Origin: Nymphaea colorata
Lineage: Eukaryota > Streptophyta > Magnoliopsida > Nymphaeales > Nymphaeaceae
Reading direction: 5' to 3'
DNA: 64,000 nucleotides
NCBI RefSeq assembly: GCF_008831285.2
Contig: NC_045149.1
Span: 10,444,417-10,508,416 of the forward strand
Position numbers and translations under genes: made by a program
Notes under the pieces: generated by a model
Database searches by the model: none
Told to the model about the DNA's origin: nothing
Seen by the model: only the letters and a program-made list of their open reading frames with translations
In this document: positions 1 through 12,479 of the stretch, piece after piece
Layout: every line of letters begins with the position of its first letter
Position numbering within the stretch: the first letter of the stretch is position 1

Positions 1-1040
1 GTAGTCATTCTACTCACCTTGCTCACCCCAAATATTACACAACAAAACTTTCCACGTACTCAAATTTCCAACATTTGAAGGCCAAAGTGTGGATTTGGGA
101 TAAGCAAAACGCAGGCAGAAAGTGATCTGTCAATTGCCCATGATTCAGGGACGATTAATTCAGCAAAGGCCTTATAAAATATTACTAAAAGGAGAACCTC
201 TCCCCTCCCTTCTCTCTCTATGTCTCTCTCTCCCGGACCACTAATGGTTTTCAACCAGGAGAGTTCTGAACCTCTCTTGCCTGGCAGTTTCAGTTTGCTG
301 GAAACAGATGGCCGATGGTATCAGAAACCTCGATCTTCCCTTCCTCCTGCTGTTTGCGTCATTTTGTGCTGTTTATCCTTCAAGGCCAGAACCCATGTAC
401 TCGACATGGCGCTGGGGAGCTCATCATGTGCTTGCTGGTCTTCACAGGATTGAGACATGCATGGTGCAGCTGAGAACATGTTGATCTGTGGATGGATGGC
501 TCCTAAGAGGTGGGGAGCTCGAGAACAACCGCCATCATAGGCAAGTCTGCGTCTTGGCTCTGATCTTGATTTGTGTTTCTTTTCATTTCTTTACTTCTCC
601 TGTGATTTGGGGAGGAGTTCGTGAACAGATTTGGTGGATTAATTCCATTTTTTTAATGGTAAATTCTTGTCATAACCGCTATGGAATGCTTACGATGGCG
701 TAAATGGCAATGGAGCATCATTTGCTTCAAGCAACGGTGAAGTACATGGCCTGAGAGAAGGAACTTCATGATTATAATTAAGTAGTTTTTACAATTTCTT
801 TTCTTTTCATGATGTGCTACGGAGACCACTGTTCACAAGAGCTTCGTAAAAACGCCATTAATATACTCAATCCTTGTGGTTGAAGGAGATACAGAATTCA
901 ACAGAGAAAGAAGATCCATGCACCATTAACTTCCACAAAAGGAGCCACTGCATAAACATTTGAGATTCCAAACACATCAAAAAATTTAATTTGAATATTG
1001 CTGCCATCTTTTCGTAACAAACCTAAAAAGGAAAACACAG
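1..1040. other. Intergenic, no supported gene
   Basis: Short open frames occur on both strands, the longest about 77 codons, but none matches a family I recognise and none has convincing splice or codon context. A CT-rich stretch lies near 205-235. I see nothing else to annotate. Confidence 0.5.
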
Positions 1041-1049
1041 ACAATAGAG

Positions 1050-1292
1050 AGGACTGAAAACATAGTTCACAGTATATTTACTTTATGAGTGATAATATTA
1101 CACTTCTCGAGTGTAGTAAGATAATATAAAGACACATTACAAAGTTATCATGACAAGGAAAAGTAACTGTTGCAACAATGGGAAAGGGAAAGATAGAAAA
1201 TCAGTCCTGAACATGAGCTATATTTGTCATTTATTGTGACTGGTCTTGATATGCATATCCTTTAGCTTATCTTGTTTAGACATTCTTTAACA
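1050..1292 (-). repeat. 3' LTR of element E (lower copy)
   Basis: It aligns over about 230 bp with 4815-5048; the shared block around 1250-1292 includes ATGCATATCCTTTAGCTTAT. On the + strand it ends in TTTAACA, followed by a polypurine-like tract on the - strand (TCCCAAACTGAGTG read on +), the same layout as in elements A and B. The outer boundary is approximate. Confidence 0.6.
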
Positions 1293-1429
1293 TGCTGTCC
1301 CAAACTGAGTGTAGGATCAACAACATTTAGCTTGTCTCTAAAAGTTTTGAACATACTTGAACCAAGAACCTTCATCATACCATAAACAAGTTGCAAATTC
1401 GACCTTATGACTTAACTTGAGATTTGCTT

Positions 1430-4400
1430 ACTAATATATCACGCACAAAATGAAAATCAACCTTGACATGCTTAGTTCAAGTATGAAAAACCAGGTTAGC
1501 TGTCAAATACAATGCTCCTATATTATCACAACATAAAATGAAGGAGGGTGTTATTGATACTCCAAGTTCATGAGAAAGGGACCTCGGCCATAACAACTCT
1601 ACATCAACACAAGCAAGAGACTTATACTCTGCCTTGGTACTAGATTGAGCAACTGTTTGTTGTTTTCAAGAGGCCCATGACACAACATTATTACCCAAGA
1701 ATGTAACAAATCCACGAGTTGATTTTCTGTTGTTTGGCTTCCTGCCAATCAACATTAACAAAAATGGCCAATTGCACAGAAGATGAATTGTTGATTTGAA
1801 GGACGTAACGATGGTTCCATTTAAGTAGTGCAAAATCCTTCCCCAAGACTGACGACAAAAGCAATGTTTTGCCTCATAAATGTGGCATATTGTAAGGCTC
1901 CTACCACACTTCAATACAATGATGAGTTTGTAAAAGCTTGAGAAGCATCATTATTCACTTTGTTTGTGCTCACTGGAGAGGATGTGACCTTTGCCATGGT
2001 CAAATTAGCTCATTGAATAATATTTTTTATTTTGTTGACACAAGTATAAATTATGAGCTTCTCATTTTACCTCAATGCCAAAAAAATAAGATGACAGGTC
2101 ATGATCTTTAATAGAAAAGGTCTCTCCAAGCTGCCCAACAATATAAGGTCATCCACATAAACAACTAAATAAAGCTGAGTGCTACCTTTAGAAAAATGAT
2201 AGGCATCAGATCATGAGACTGAAAATTCAAGCTATTGTAACTGACAACTTAATCTATGATATTAGGCTAGTTTGGCCTATTTAAGCCCATAGAGAGCTTT
2301 ATTCTGTTTTCATGCATAGGTCGGATGTCGTTTTTCTACAAACCCCTTTGGTTGGGAAATATATATTGCCTCTTCAAGATACTCATTGAGGAAGGCATTA
2401 TCAAAGTCTAGTTATTGCAATGTCCACTCATATTGAACTACCAATGTAAGCAACACTATAACTATCAGGGTCTGATAGTTGGATTAACAGTTTAAGAGTA
2501 GTAAGTGTCAAGCACGTGAAGAAACTCAAGCAACAAGTCGAGCTTTGTGTCCAGACATTTATCTATCCACATTTCACTTCAATTTGTACTTTCACTTTAA
2601 GCTAATAATGTTAAAAGAGGAATTGGAAGGAACAAGATGCCACGTTCCATTCTGCTTTTAGGCAAGAAATTTTTTAGCATTGCCTGCTGCCATTCTTTTT
2701 GAATGACTACTTTATAAAAGGTTGTTTGTTTCATTTGATCAATTATGGTGCTGAAAGACTTTTGGGTCAATGGCTTGTCATAAACCTCGATACCATTGAG
2801 CGGGTATTGTGTTCAAGTAGAGAGTTAGCTATAAAATGTTGTTGTGCCCCATTAGAATCAGGACTAGTGCTAGCAGAGGAGGCATCAACATGTATTTCAG
2901 CCACCTTGTTTCTCAACTTCAATTGGACATGTGGGTAAGTCCTCATTTGAGAGGTACCTACTGCTTGTAAGGAGGACATCACCTCCCCACATATACTTTA
3001 TGAGAAAAAGGAAACCTGCAATGTTGAAAAATCAACTGGGAGAGGCAGCATGACAACTGAACTAGTCATTGTCATCTCCTTGCTATTTGCAACATCTTGA
3101 GTTTGACAGAAATTAGTATCTAACAAGATGTAGTTGTAGACATCTACAAGGGATGACCTTGAATCAAAATATCTTCTCTTGTCAAGTCTTCTCTTGTTGT
3201 TTGGCAATTGGGAAGAGCTTTTGCTAAAAATGACATGCCTAGAGAAGATAATACAATGAAAGTTTGGCATCATAGCATAAGTATACTTTGTGGTGGCTAG
3301 CATAACTAATAAAAATGCATTGCATCATTTTTGTTGAAATTTAGTGGAATTTGACAAAGAAATAAGAGGATAACATTTAGATCCAGATGCCCTTAAATGA
3401 GAATAATTCGACATTTTGTCAAATAGCTTCTCAAATGGAGAACGAAGAACTTTTAAAAACCTATTATTAACATAGATGGCTGTTTTAAAAGCATCAATCC
3501 CAAAATTGTATTCCAGACCAGCATCATCCAGCATGCTTAATCCCACTTAAACAACATGTTGATTTTTGCACTCAACAATCCCTTTTTTCCTCATGCATGT
3601 AAGGGTAATAAGGTCGATGAAGGTTTGTGTCGCTTTTACAAAATGAGGGTCATTCTTGTAAAATTTGCCACAATTGCCAGATTAATAGATGCCATAGATA
3701 GACCCAATTGTTTTTCCACCAATATTTTCAAAGTTTTAAGCAATCAACCACTTCCAATTTCAAATTGACAGGAAATAACTAGGAATAATGAGAGAAATTA
3801 TCGGCTATGAGAAAGAAATGTCAATAGCCATATCTAGAAGTGACCAAAGCATAACCCCAGACATCCATGTGAAGCAATTCAAGAATTATTGGTGCATGAA
3901 AAACATATAATGAAAATGATTTCTTACGAGATTTTCCAACTTAACAAACATTGGTCTTTCTATGAGAGCTCACTAAAATAAGACATCATGACTTAAGAAA
4001 ATTCACAATGTTTTTATGTGCATGACCAAATCTATGGTGCCACACTTCAAAAGAAGTTGATCTACCTCTTTATTGTCATCGAACTATCATTGTTGATATG
4101 ACTTGCATCATCACGATAGACTGTGTTACGCTTCTTTGGTCTTTGAAGAAGCACATGATCCACACATTGATCACTTATCACTAACTTGTGAGGAGAAAGC
4201 TCAAAAAACACAATCATTATTGGTAGCAAATTGTCCCCCTAATAAGAGCTTATGTGAAATCTTTAGAATATGTAAAGAATCAGTATTTGAGCATATCAAC
4301 AAATAAGTCTCTCATATGCTTAATTTAGTCGTGATCCGTTACTAATGATAACATCCTTGGGTCCATCATGTGCCACTTTCTTCTCCGTTATCTTATTACT

Positions 4401-4570
4401 GGCCACAACATGGTTTGTCACACATGTATTAGGATACCAAGAACTATTCATTTGCTTCTTAAAAGTTCAAAGCAAAGAAGGCCTGTGGAATATCATAACA
4501 AGTCTTAGCTGCATGGCCCTTTCTTCCACATTAATATTGGCAGAAATAGGGCTCCATAGATAATTTCCAG
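1430..4570 (-). pseudogene. Broken gag-pol of copia element E
   Basis: The longest recognisable pieces are an integrase segment at 3325-3546, with a motif like KTAIYVNNRFLKVL where intact copia proteins have a conserved asparagine-arginine-leucine stretch, and an RNase H segment at 1666-1914 that ends in NRKSTRGFVTFLGNNVVSW. Further down, near 1440-1480, comes KHVKVDFHFVRD, the conserved RNase H C-terminal block. The reverse-transcriptase YVDD box lies near 2150. No frame stays open beyond about 100 codons, so no working polyprotein is possible. Confidence 0.7.
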
Positions 4571-4814
4571 AATCACTAGAATTACTTGAATCATTTTGCT
4601 GGTTGTGTTGAGGTTGATTACCTTGATATGCTTGTCCTCAACCTTGAGGAGCTCTACCTCCAAAACTGTGGTAATAGCCCCTACCATGTGCATCCATACC
4701 TTTTAAATGCACTGAAAGCTACCTGATTGAAGACTTGCATTCAGGGTTATGGGGATTCAATTTTCTTGGATGAAGTCGACTTGGATCAAGTTCTTGTTCA
4801 AAGAAAACACAAGT

Positions 4815-5048
4815 AAATGACTAAAAACTCAATGCATCTTATATTTACTTTCTAAGAAATAATATTACACTCCTCATGTAAATGAAGAAAGAGACGCATA
4901 ATCACCATAACAGAAAACAATCATGAAATAACAAAAAAAGAAAGGATAGAAATTTAGCTCTGAAAATGATTGCAATTTGTTATCTATTGTAATCAACCTT
5001 CATATGCATATCCTTTAGCTTATTTTTTTTTATAGATGTTCTTTAATA
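4815..5048 (-). repeat. 5' LTR of element E (upper copy)
   Basis: This is the diverged partner of 1050-1292, with many substitutions and small indels, so the insertion is old. I could not find a clean methionine-tRNA primer site beside it. Confidence 0.55.
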
Positions 5049-8000
5049 AAAACCCATAAGTCCATTGACCCTTAACCATTATTGACACAAATCTTAATAA
5101 TCCAACCAGACACTAGATTAACCAAAGGAACTGAAAATTTTTGTAGCCAACGAAAGATTAAATGGCCCTTAAAGCTTGATCAGACTTTTTCCACTTTATA
5201 TTGACTTTGACACAAGCATGCCACACTTCATTCATTGCATCTTAAATGGAATTGGCCACATCATGTGCAAGATGTGATTTCAAAGAAGCTAGTTTTCCAT
5301 ATAATAACGTTGAAACATAGATGCCAGCAAAGCTTAAATTCTTTACAACTATATCTTCTCTTAAACCATCATTAAAAGTTAATGACAAAATCACCAAGGA
5401 ATTTGTTGGAGGATCCAAAATGAGCACCAAAAACCAATAGGGAACCAATATCTAAACCGCAAGCAGTGTTTATTTCCTTGAGCTTTGCATGCAATGCAAC
5501 CCACATCGAGTTTGCAATAGAGATGCCAAGTCTTCATATCCTACATCATGTTATTAATCTACCATAGCTCGCCACATATGAAAACTAATAAATTTTGTAG
5601 GTTGATTTGCATCTGAAGAGCCTTTTAACACTTTGAAAAACTGCTTTTAAATTTATTATGTTAAAATAATGTATAGTTGGGTTGGATATCAAAATTAGAG
5701 ATACAAATCTAGAGCAATTAGCAAGATACAAATGATGACATAGACGAAAGCTTTTGATCACCTAAAAGAATTTTGATCTCCTAAAAGAATGTTGGAAATT
5801 GTAAAATGCTTAGCAATCAAAGTGCAAGTTTCTAACAATTTTTTAAGATATCACATTTATATTGTTAGAATCCTCGGCATTTGGTGCCCTTATAATGGCC
5901 TTGAGGCTCTTGATTATGAAAAAGAACTAAAAAATGGTAAAGTTGTCCACAGTACCTTCCCTCTTCTGTTTTCTCTTTCCGTTTCCCTTTCAACCATATT
6001 CTTTCTTCTCTTCCTTCAAGAAACCCTTTAAATTAATCAGGTTTTCTAAAAAAGTTCTTCATTTTGTTTTTCCATGTTTCCTTTTCAAGTATTTTCTTAT
6101 CAAATATTTGTTTCTTATACCTCTGCTCAAGTTTGCATCATATTTTTATGTGAGAAGGGCATATTTCCTATAATTTTGCGGCATCAACCTCCATTTAAAT
6201 GAGTGTTTGAGCTTTTGCAATTGAAATAAAAAAATTTATTAATAAGAACATTCTTTCTCCTATCTATTTCATTCTTTCTTTATACATTGATTGTGTCCAA
6301 ATAATTCTTCCTTTATGAGCCAAAATTATTGGTCAATTGGGTCCCAATGTCATTGTAAAGCCTTGTTGAAAGTTCCTCATCAACCAAATGGCAACTATTG
6401 TTCCTCTAGAACATACTCATGGCATGTCAGCCATGCTTATGTTTCTTCCCTATCTCCCGCATGCACCAATTGCATTTGTGCTGTCTGTACTTGTACTACA
6501 GATAAGTTTGTAGAGAAAGAACAACGACCAAATGATTGAATTGATGATAAAGAACAGTTGAGCCTGGTTTTAGCCCTATATTATTAGTTTCTTATGTAGT
6601 CGCCTTTAAATCCCACATCTTTTTCATTTTTCTGCCATTTATATGAGTACTTATGTGTCAATTTTCTTATTTCCCTACTAAAATACTACTATACATGTTA
6701 AAACATGTTCATTGTTATATATATATATATATTAATGCAACACTATGTAACTCGTTCACATGCAATATGATCTATAGTGAAGGTGGATTCTATCATTTTG
6801 AGAGAGTTATCCTCAGTAGGTATCGGTGTTGTACCTACTTTAACTTTTATTTGCATCTTTACCTGTGAATGTAGTTAAAGCTCAAATAGATTTCTACACC
6901 CTTTCACATAAATGTGATTGTATGTGTATAATCATTTCATAGTATTCTTCATAATACATGCTAGCATGCCCTATACGGAAGTAAAATGACAGATCTTCAT
7001 AAAGCCATGCAACATTGATTTCTTCTAGTATTGAAATACTCTTGAATGCTTTTGAGAAATATTAGAGATTTCATTCTATGTTGTCCTCAAAAAGCACACC
7101 ATCTAAGCTCTGACTTTATCTTCCTTGTTTGTAGAATACTAGGCTGTCTTTTGCTCGTTTATATTAATTATAAGCTAAAATATTAAAATTGCTGATGTTT
7201 TGTATTATGTCTTTTGTAGATGAGGTGAAACATGTCTAAATTAAAGGGGAGGACGTCTTTTAATCCATCTACATTGCACTCATACTTTCTTTAGGGGACC
7301 ATTTTTGTTAGATACACATCATGGTTAGTAGGACAGAAATAGTAAAATCTTAAATTATGTTCCAAACTCTAAAATGACATGAAGAGAAGGGCATTATATC
7401 AGCCAATATTTTGTCAGTAATTTCTCTCTATGGCATGACATATTTTTTATGTGAAAATTATAGACAAAATCCTATGGTGGTAAGGGAAATTTTCAGCTCA
7501 TTGCTTCATATGGTTTAATGTGTTGCTTTCATTTTCCCAAGTCCAAAATTATGTCATTGTTGAAACATAGAAAGGTTATGCTTCTAATGGTTCTATTGAA
7601 GTCAAATGATCTAATGCAAAAAATGAGACATGCTATCATATGCTACCAATATGAACACACATATGAATAGATTCATGTAGAATGTTGCCATCACCTATTT
7701 TGGTAAAAGAGATAGTGAAATCCTTTTCCATCCAAGTCACATAACATAAGCCACAAACAACACCAAAATCACAATGAAAAAGCATATGAAATCATGTTTT
7801 TAGATTATTTAATCAATGTCCATGATTAATATTTAAGAATCATGTAAATCTTTGACTAAACAATCCTTATTATTTGATGTCATTGTCTATTGACTTTTAC
7901 TTGTGTAAATACATACAATCTTGTTTATGCTGATGAATGTGCTTGCTATTTGCTTGGATGCCTCTATGAATGCACTTGCCCTGACATATATACTTGATTC

Positions 8001-8685
8001 CTTCTTTATTCAATGATGTGAGACCTCTAATTACTACAATTTTCATGTCTGTCATTCACAAATTTTGAATAGTTGATCTTCATTAATTTCATTGACAAAG
8101 TTATTGAATTGTCTTGCTATATGATTGTTCACCTCTAGTATGCAAAGCTACATTAAAAAGTTGCAGTAGATGCAGTCTTTCTTACATTTGACATTGTAAA
8201 ATGAATGATTGAACATTCACAAATGTGATGCATTCAAAACAATTGTTAGAACAGTAGTACCTAATTCAATTTTCAACTGTGTTAGAAGTTGCTAATCAAG
8301 GAAAGCTTGTCTAAGGTAAACATCTGTCAGCCTTGCCAACAAAATGATATAATATCAAACATACCTTGTTGTGGACAGAACCTCTAGTCATTCTTTTTTA
8401 TATGATTTGAATTAGAACATAAAAGTAAAGATACAACCAACTTGTTACCACCTTTTTTATTAAATAATTAGGAAATATCTAAAAGACATTGTTTTCATTA
8501 TCCTTCTATTGAGTGAGTATTGATTTTGTGCTTCTATGTTGTCTAGTGAAGAAAGCTAATTTTGTGAATTCCTTTTTAGAGCTCAAACTCAAAATATATA
8601 CAACATCGGAGGGGACATTATTCTCTTCTGCATGTCCATGGAGTTTTAAAAAATTCAAACATCTCCGAGAAGAGATTAACCCTTC
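5049..8685. other. AT-rich intergenic DNA without a supported gene
   Basis: Near 5160-5450 the - strand shows weak gag-like wording (WKKSDQALRAI near 5170), possibly another decayed copia piece. A short AT repeat lies at 6717-6733. The rest gives only short open frames with no recognisable motif. Confidence 0.45.
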
Positions 8686-8689
8686 TAAT

Positions 8690-9120
8690 GTATCCAATGA
8701 ACAGCTACTCAGCCGTTCGATTCATTTACATTGGACAGTCGTGAGTTAAAAGTTCAGCCATTCACTCGGTTTACCCTATGGGTCCCCACACAAGGGGACC
8801 ATTTTTATTTTTTTCACTCACTTTCCTTTGTTCATTCTCCCTCCCGCCGAAGCTCAACAACCAACCACCCCTGCCCCATTGTTCTGCCTCCTCAGCAGTG
8901 AACGAGTGGTAATGCAGGAGAAGAGCATCTGGGCGGTTTTGGCACCCAACACCTATTGTTTAAGCTACTGCTCCAATGTCGCTCCTCCAGTTCAACAACT
9001 CTAAGTGATGGATGCATCTCCCTCTTCAAATCGCTCATTTATGGGATTTTTCATTTTTTACATGTGTGATTTCTGTTTGTCTGGGTTTTGGGGATGCCCT
9101 TCTAGTGATGGCATCACAGG
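8690..9120 (+). repeat. Left arm of a large inverted repeat
   Basis: Blocks here reappear in reverse complement at 11690-12012: near 8691-8716 (GTATCCAATGAACAGCTACT in the left arm), near 8965-9035 (ATGCATCTCCCTCTTCAAAT) and near 9070-9105 (around CTGGGTTTTGGGGATGCCC). The left arm has about 200 bp more than the right between the first two blocks. The shape fits a DNA transposon with long terminal inverted repeats, but no transposase is visible inside. Confidence 0.6.
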
Positions 9121-11689
9121 ATTTTGCTCAACTGCTCAACCATCCAGGTTTCGGATTTGGGATATTGCCCTTTCCTGCACGGGGCCCAACACCTGCTGCT
9201 CATGCCCTTGTTGTTTTTTATTCTTAGATTTGAGGCCTTTGTTTTTGCATTTCTAATTAGGAGTCTAGGGAGTTGAAGGAAGGAATAGACAAGCCTATTG
9301 ATTTTTTTTTTGCTGTGAAAAAATGCATTTCTAATGATACCATCTTTTTTTCAATTTTATCATCCTTTTGTTTCAAAATAGTTTTCCTTTTGATTTAGTT
9401 TCCCTCGTGTTTCATAAATATCATAACATCTTTTTTGGTTAAAGCTACTATAAATTGAAAAAAAGATTGTGACTATTAGGGCTATTAAGCTAATTGAAAA
9501 AATAGAACAATGGGTGTTCAAGCATATTTAGTTCTTGCACAAGTCAAAGAAAACTCTAGACCACCAGAAAGTACATGCTAGAAGCTGAAGGCATGCAAGT
9601 TGGCCTGTTTACAAACTTTATAAGGAAAAAACAATATAATATTTGAACTTTTCTTACGCTTGTTGAGAAAATCTAAAACCAACTATTTACAAAATAAAGA
9701 CATGTTTTTTAAACTTGCAACCTTCCAAGCAATAGAATTTGGTTAACTGCGAACTATAGACCTTAATTTGAAAACAATGTACTATAAAATATATTTGTTA
9801 TCAGTTAAGAAGTCTGCAAGGACCAAGCTGTATTGAATGTATTTTTGTTTGCCTGCAGCTAGCCCATTTATGAGTTTGATCTAGTTATACATGGTCCATA
9901 TACAACCTACAGGTGGAGGTGCAGAATTCAAACTTTGAGATTTGTTACTGCTATAGTTCCATCAAGAATGTAAAATGGTTTCAGCAACATTTTAGTTCTC
10001 ATATGTTTGAGTGAAACCAGATTCAAAATGTTCGTAAGATTGAATGTGAACCCAAGCTAATGAGCTGCTGCTTAGGTTAATAAAAGGTTTAGGCAATTTT
10101 GTAGAGTGAAGATTGAGAAGTTAGCTTGTGGCCTTGCGTGGTCACAAGGAAAGCAATGCAACTTCCTTATTCCTCAAATTGTGGTTGCATTTATTGATTC
10201 TTCATTAACAATAATAATGGCTAAGTGGATGTACTACTAGTATATGTATTGACATCAGAAACTTCATAGTACCAATCAGGTTAGCACCTGAAAAAAAACA
10301 AGCAAATTTTCCAAAACCCAAAGTAACTAGATGATGTTGAAGCATCCGCTCTTGACATCCAAAACATAAGGTTGAAGACCTTATAATTGTTTTGAGCGAC
10401 CAATTGCAGAATATACATCCAACGCAAAACCTTTTCATTGGCGATGATAAAACATATCCTGTTTATGTACATTCACATTAATATTCGTACATTTTGTCTT
10501 CGACTATGTCTTCATGTTTTCTCCATTCATTTCTTCTTCATACATGTGTGAATTCAAGATCACTCACACGATCACGTTATGCTATTTTCTCATTCAAGCA
10601 TAACATGTCTTCTTGTGCATCTTCTAATCGGCCAATCAAAAACTGCACATTCTCTACTTTCGACAAGCAAGAATCATTTTTGTTGCACATAGCTGAAAGA
10701 AGTGGCAAAATCTCATCGTTCTCTATAAAATTGATAAACAGAAGGTTACAATTTAACTTCGATGCAATAAAAACTAACAATTCAGTGCACCAATACATAC
10801 ATAAGTTTGACATCTATAAACAATCTTCTTCAAATTTTGATTATTTTTTACTGTATGAATGATCGTTGACGATCCACATTTACATCAAAAACTTTCATAA
10901 CTAGAGAAGCTCGCCATTCTCCATAAGTGCTGCAACATCAAATTTTTATATATGACTATTACAATCAATGGCAACCATATAGAACATATCCTTGCATTAG
11001 TTGAAAAGAAACAAATGTACCATAGAAGTATATCTACGCAAGCTACAAATGACAGGTAATTTACTTTCTTGACTATATGTTATGCGTAAGGCATATACAA
11101 GTCTTTAGTTAATACCTAAAGGCTTTTTGGCACAATGTCAAGCTCTTACAATGAGATCTTAATTGAGTACAATTGGTTCCATGGATTTGTTTGTGCAAAT
11201 ATTCATTGTGTTGCAATCTGAGCAATAAAGCTAAGTTCAAGCTAGTAGTTGACCAACTAAAATGGTGATTATCCTCTTCTTTGATCTATCTTCCCATGTA
11301 AGTTTTCTTAAATGGATGCACCTTGTTTGCACACAAGGCAATTTCTTGTTTTGAGGTGCAACCATGGATGGAGTTTGGCACGGATTCTGCATATGTCAGT
11401 TATAAGGCGTCATCACAGGCAATATTATGTTTCTTAAAAATGGCATCTACAATAACCTCAGTTAATCTCTTGTCATGAGGTGAAACCAAGTAATGTGCTT
11501 CTGCATGCACCGGATCTAAGGTGCTAAAAGTAACGAAAAAGAAGTAAAAAGCAGGAGCAACTTGCAATGACATGCAGGTATGTGAGTACTAAAAGACAAG
11601 ATAAAAGTTCATGATCTTCAACGTTATTTTGCTTTCAAAAAGCATAAAAACTAAAGAAAGCTTGACACCTTATGCCATGTATCTAAATC
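9121..11689. other. Spacer between inverted-repeat arms
   Basis: AT-rich DNA. Open frames reach 122 codons (10494-10862, +) but resemble no family I know, and no transposase motif is visible. If the flanking inverted repeats are a transposon, this interior is non-autonomous. Confidence 0.4.
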
Positions 11690-12012
11690 TTACGGTGTCA
11701 TTGGTAAATGGGCATCCCAAAAACCCAAACAACCAGAAACTACACGCACAAAAACAAATCCAAACGGGAGAACTTGTAATAGTAAAGGGAGATCAAGAAT
11801 AGTATTTACATTCCAAGAGGGTATCAAGAGATGAAAAATGGCAGTGCATTTTTTGACAACCTGAACGGCTGAGTGGATAACCCAAAAAACGAACGATTTG
11901 AAGAGGGAGATGCATACCATCGCTCAGAGTTGTTGATGAGAAGGAGCAACATTGGAACATGGGTGTGAGCAGCAGATGTTGGCTGATCAGCTGTTCGTTG
12001 GATACGCGGAAA
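11690..12012 (-). repeat. Right arm of a large inverted repeat
   Basis: Reverse-complement partner of 8690-9120. Read on the - strand it begins near 12012 with GTATCCAACGAACAGCTGAT, then continues through TGCATCTCCCTCTTCAAATC. About 170 bp is extra in this arm after that block, before the GGTTTTTGGGATGCCC-like block at 11703-11725. Outer target duplications could not be settled because an AT tract follows directly. Confidence 0.6.
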
Positions 12013-12014
12013 GG

Positions 12015-12053
<39 letters not shown>
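12015..12053. repeat. AT dinucleotide microsatellite
   Basis: About 19 copies of AT sit directly at the outer edge of the right inverted-repeat arm. Confidence 0.95.
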
Positions 12054-12057
<4 letters not shown>

Positions 12058-12082
12058 CAAAAAATTGAAATACCTTTCAAAG

Positions 12083-12274
12083 GCAAGAGGCTTCTATTGA
12101 GAAAACTAATTTGTTTTCTCATTTCACTCTCTTAAAAGTACAACTGAGCTGCCAAAAATTACACATTGCCATTAAAAAGCAAGAGGTTTCCATTGAGAAA
12201 ACTAATTTGTTTTCTCATTTCAATCTCTTAAAAGTACAACTGAGCCGCCAAAAATTATACGTTGTCATTAAAAA
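12083..12274. repeat. Two tandem copies of a 96-bp unit
   Basis: Unit one (12083-12178) and unit two (12179-12274) both contain TTGAGAAAACTAATTTGTTT and AAAAGTACAACTGAGC and differ at only a few bases. They follow the AT tract that edges the inverted repeat. Confidence 0.9.
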
Positions 12275-12479
12275 TAGCCACCATAAGAACATTAGCAACA
12301 ATTTATACTGCAACCATGGTTCATAATGACTTTAGTGCAACCACGGTTCACAATGCGTTTAGCTATGATAAGTTTTAAAATTTAGTCATCCTGCTACGTG
12401 GGCATATTTGAACCTTCATGTCTTAACACCCAGATCATGATCTTCTATGCAAACCGCCTCCATCTTCTAAAAAAAGAGA

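Larger units (their letters stand above)
1050..5048 (-). mobile_element. Degenerate Ty1-copia retrotransposon E
   Basis: This is an old copia element read on the - strand. In element order it shows a zinc-knuckle remnant near 4490-4560 (C-x2-C-x4-H-x4-C spacing, interrupted by a stop), integrase C-terminal sequence at 3325-3546, a YVDD reverse-transcriptase motif (VVYVDDLILLG) near 2140-2165, and RNase H sequence between about 1440 and 1914. Similar non-coding sequence at both ends is probably a diverged LTR pair. Most of gag is absent, because only about 250 bp separate the upper LTR from the zinc knuckle. Stops and frameshifts are everywhere. The order of domains is clear; the exact ends are not. 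Confidence 0.75.

Noticed and set aside
5160-5450. A second gag region belonging to element E
   Set aside because: It lies outside the upper LTR of E, and the gag-like wording is too weak to call an element.
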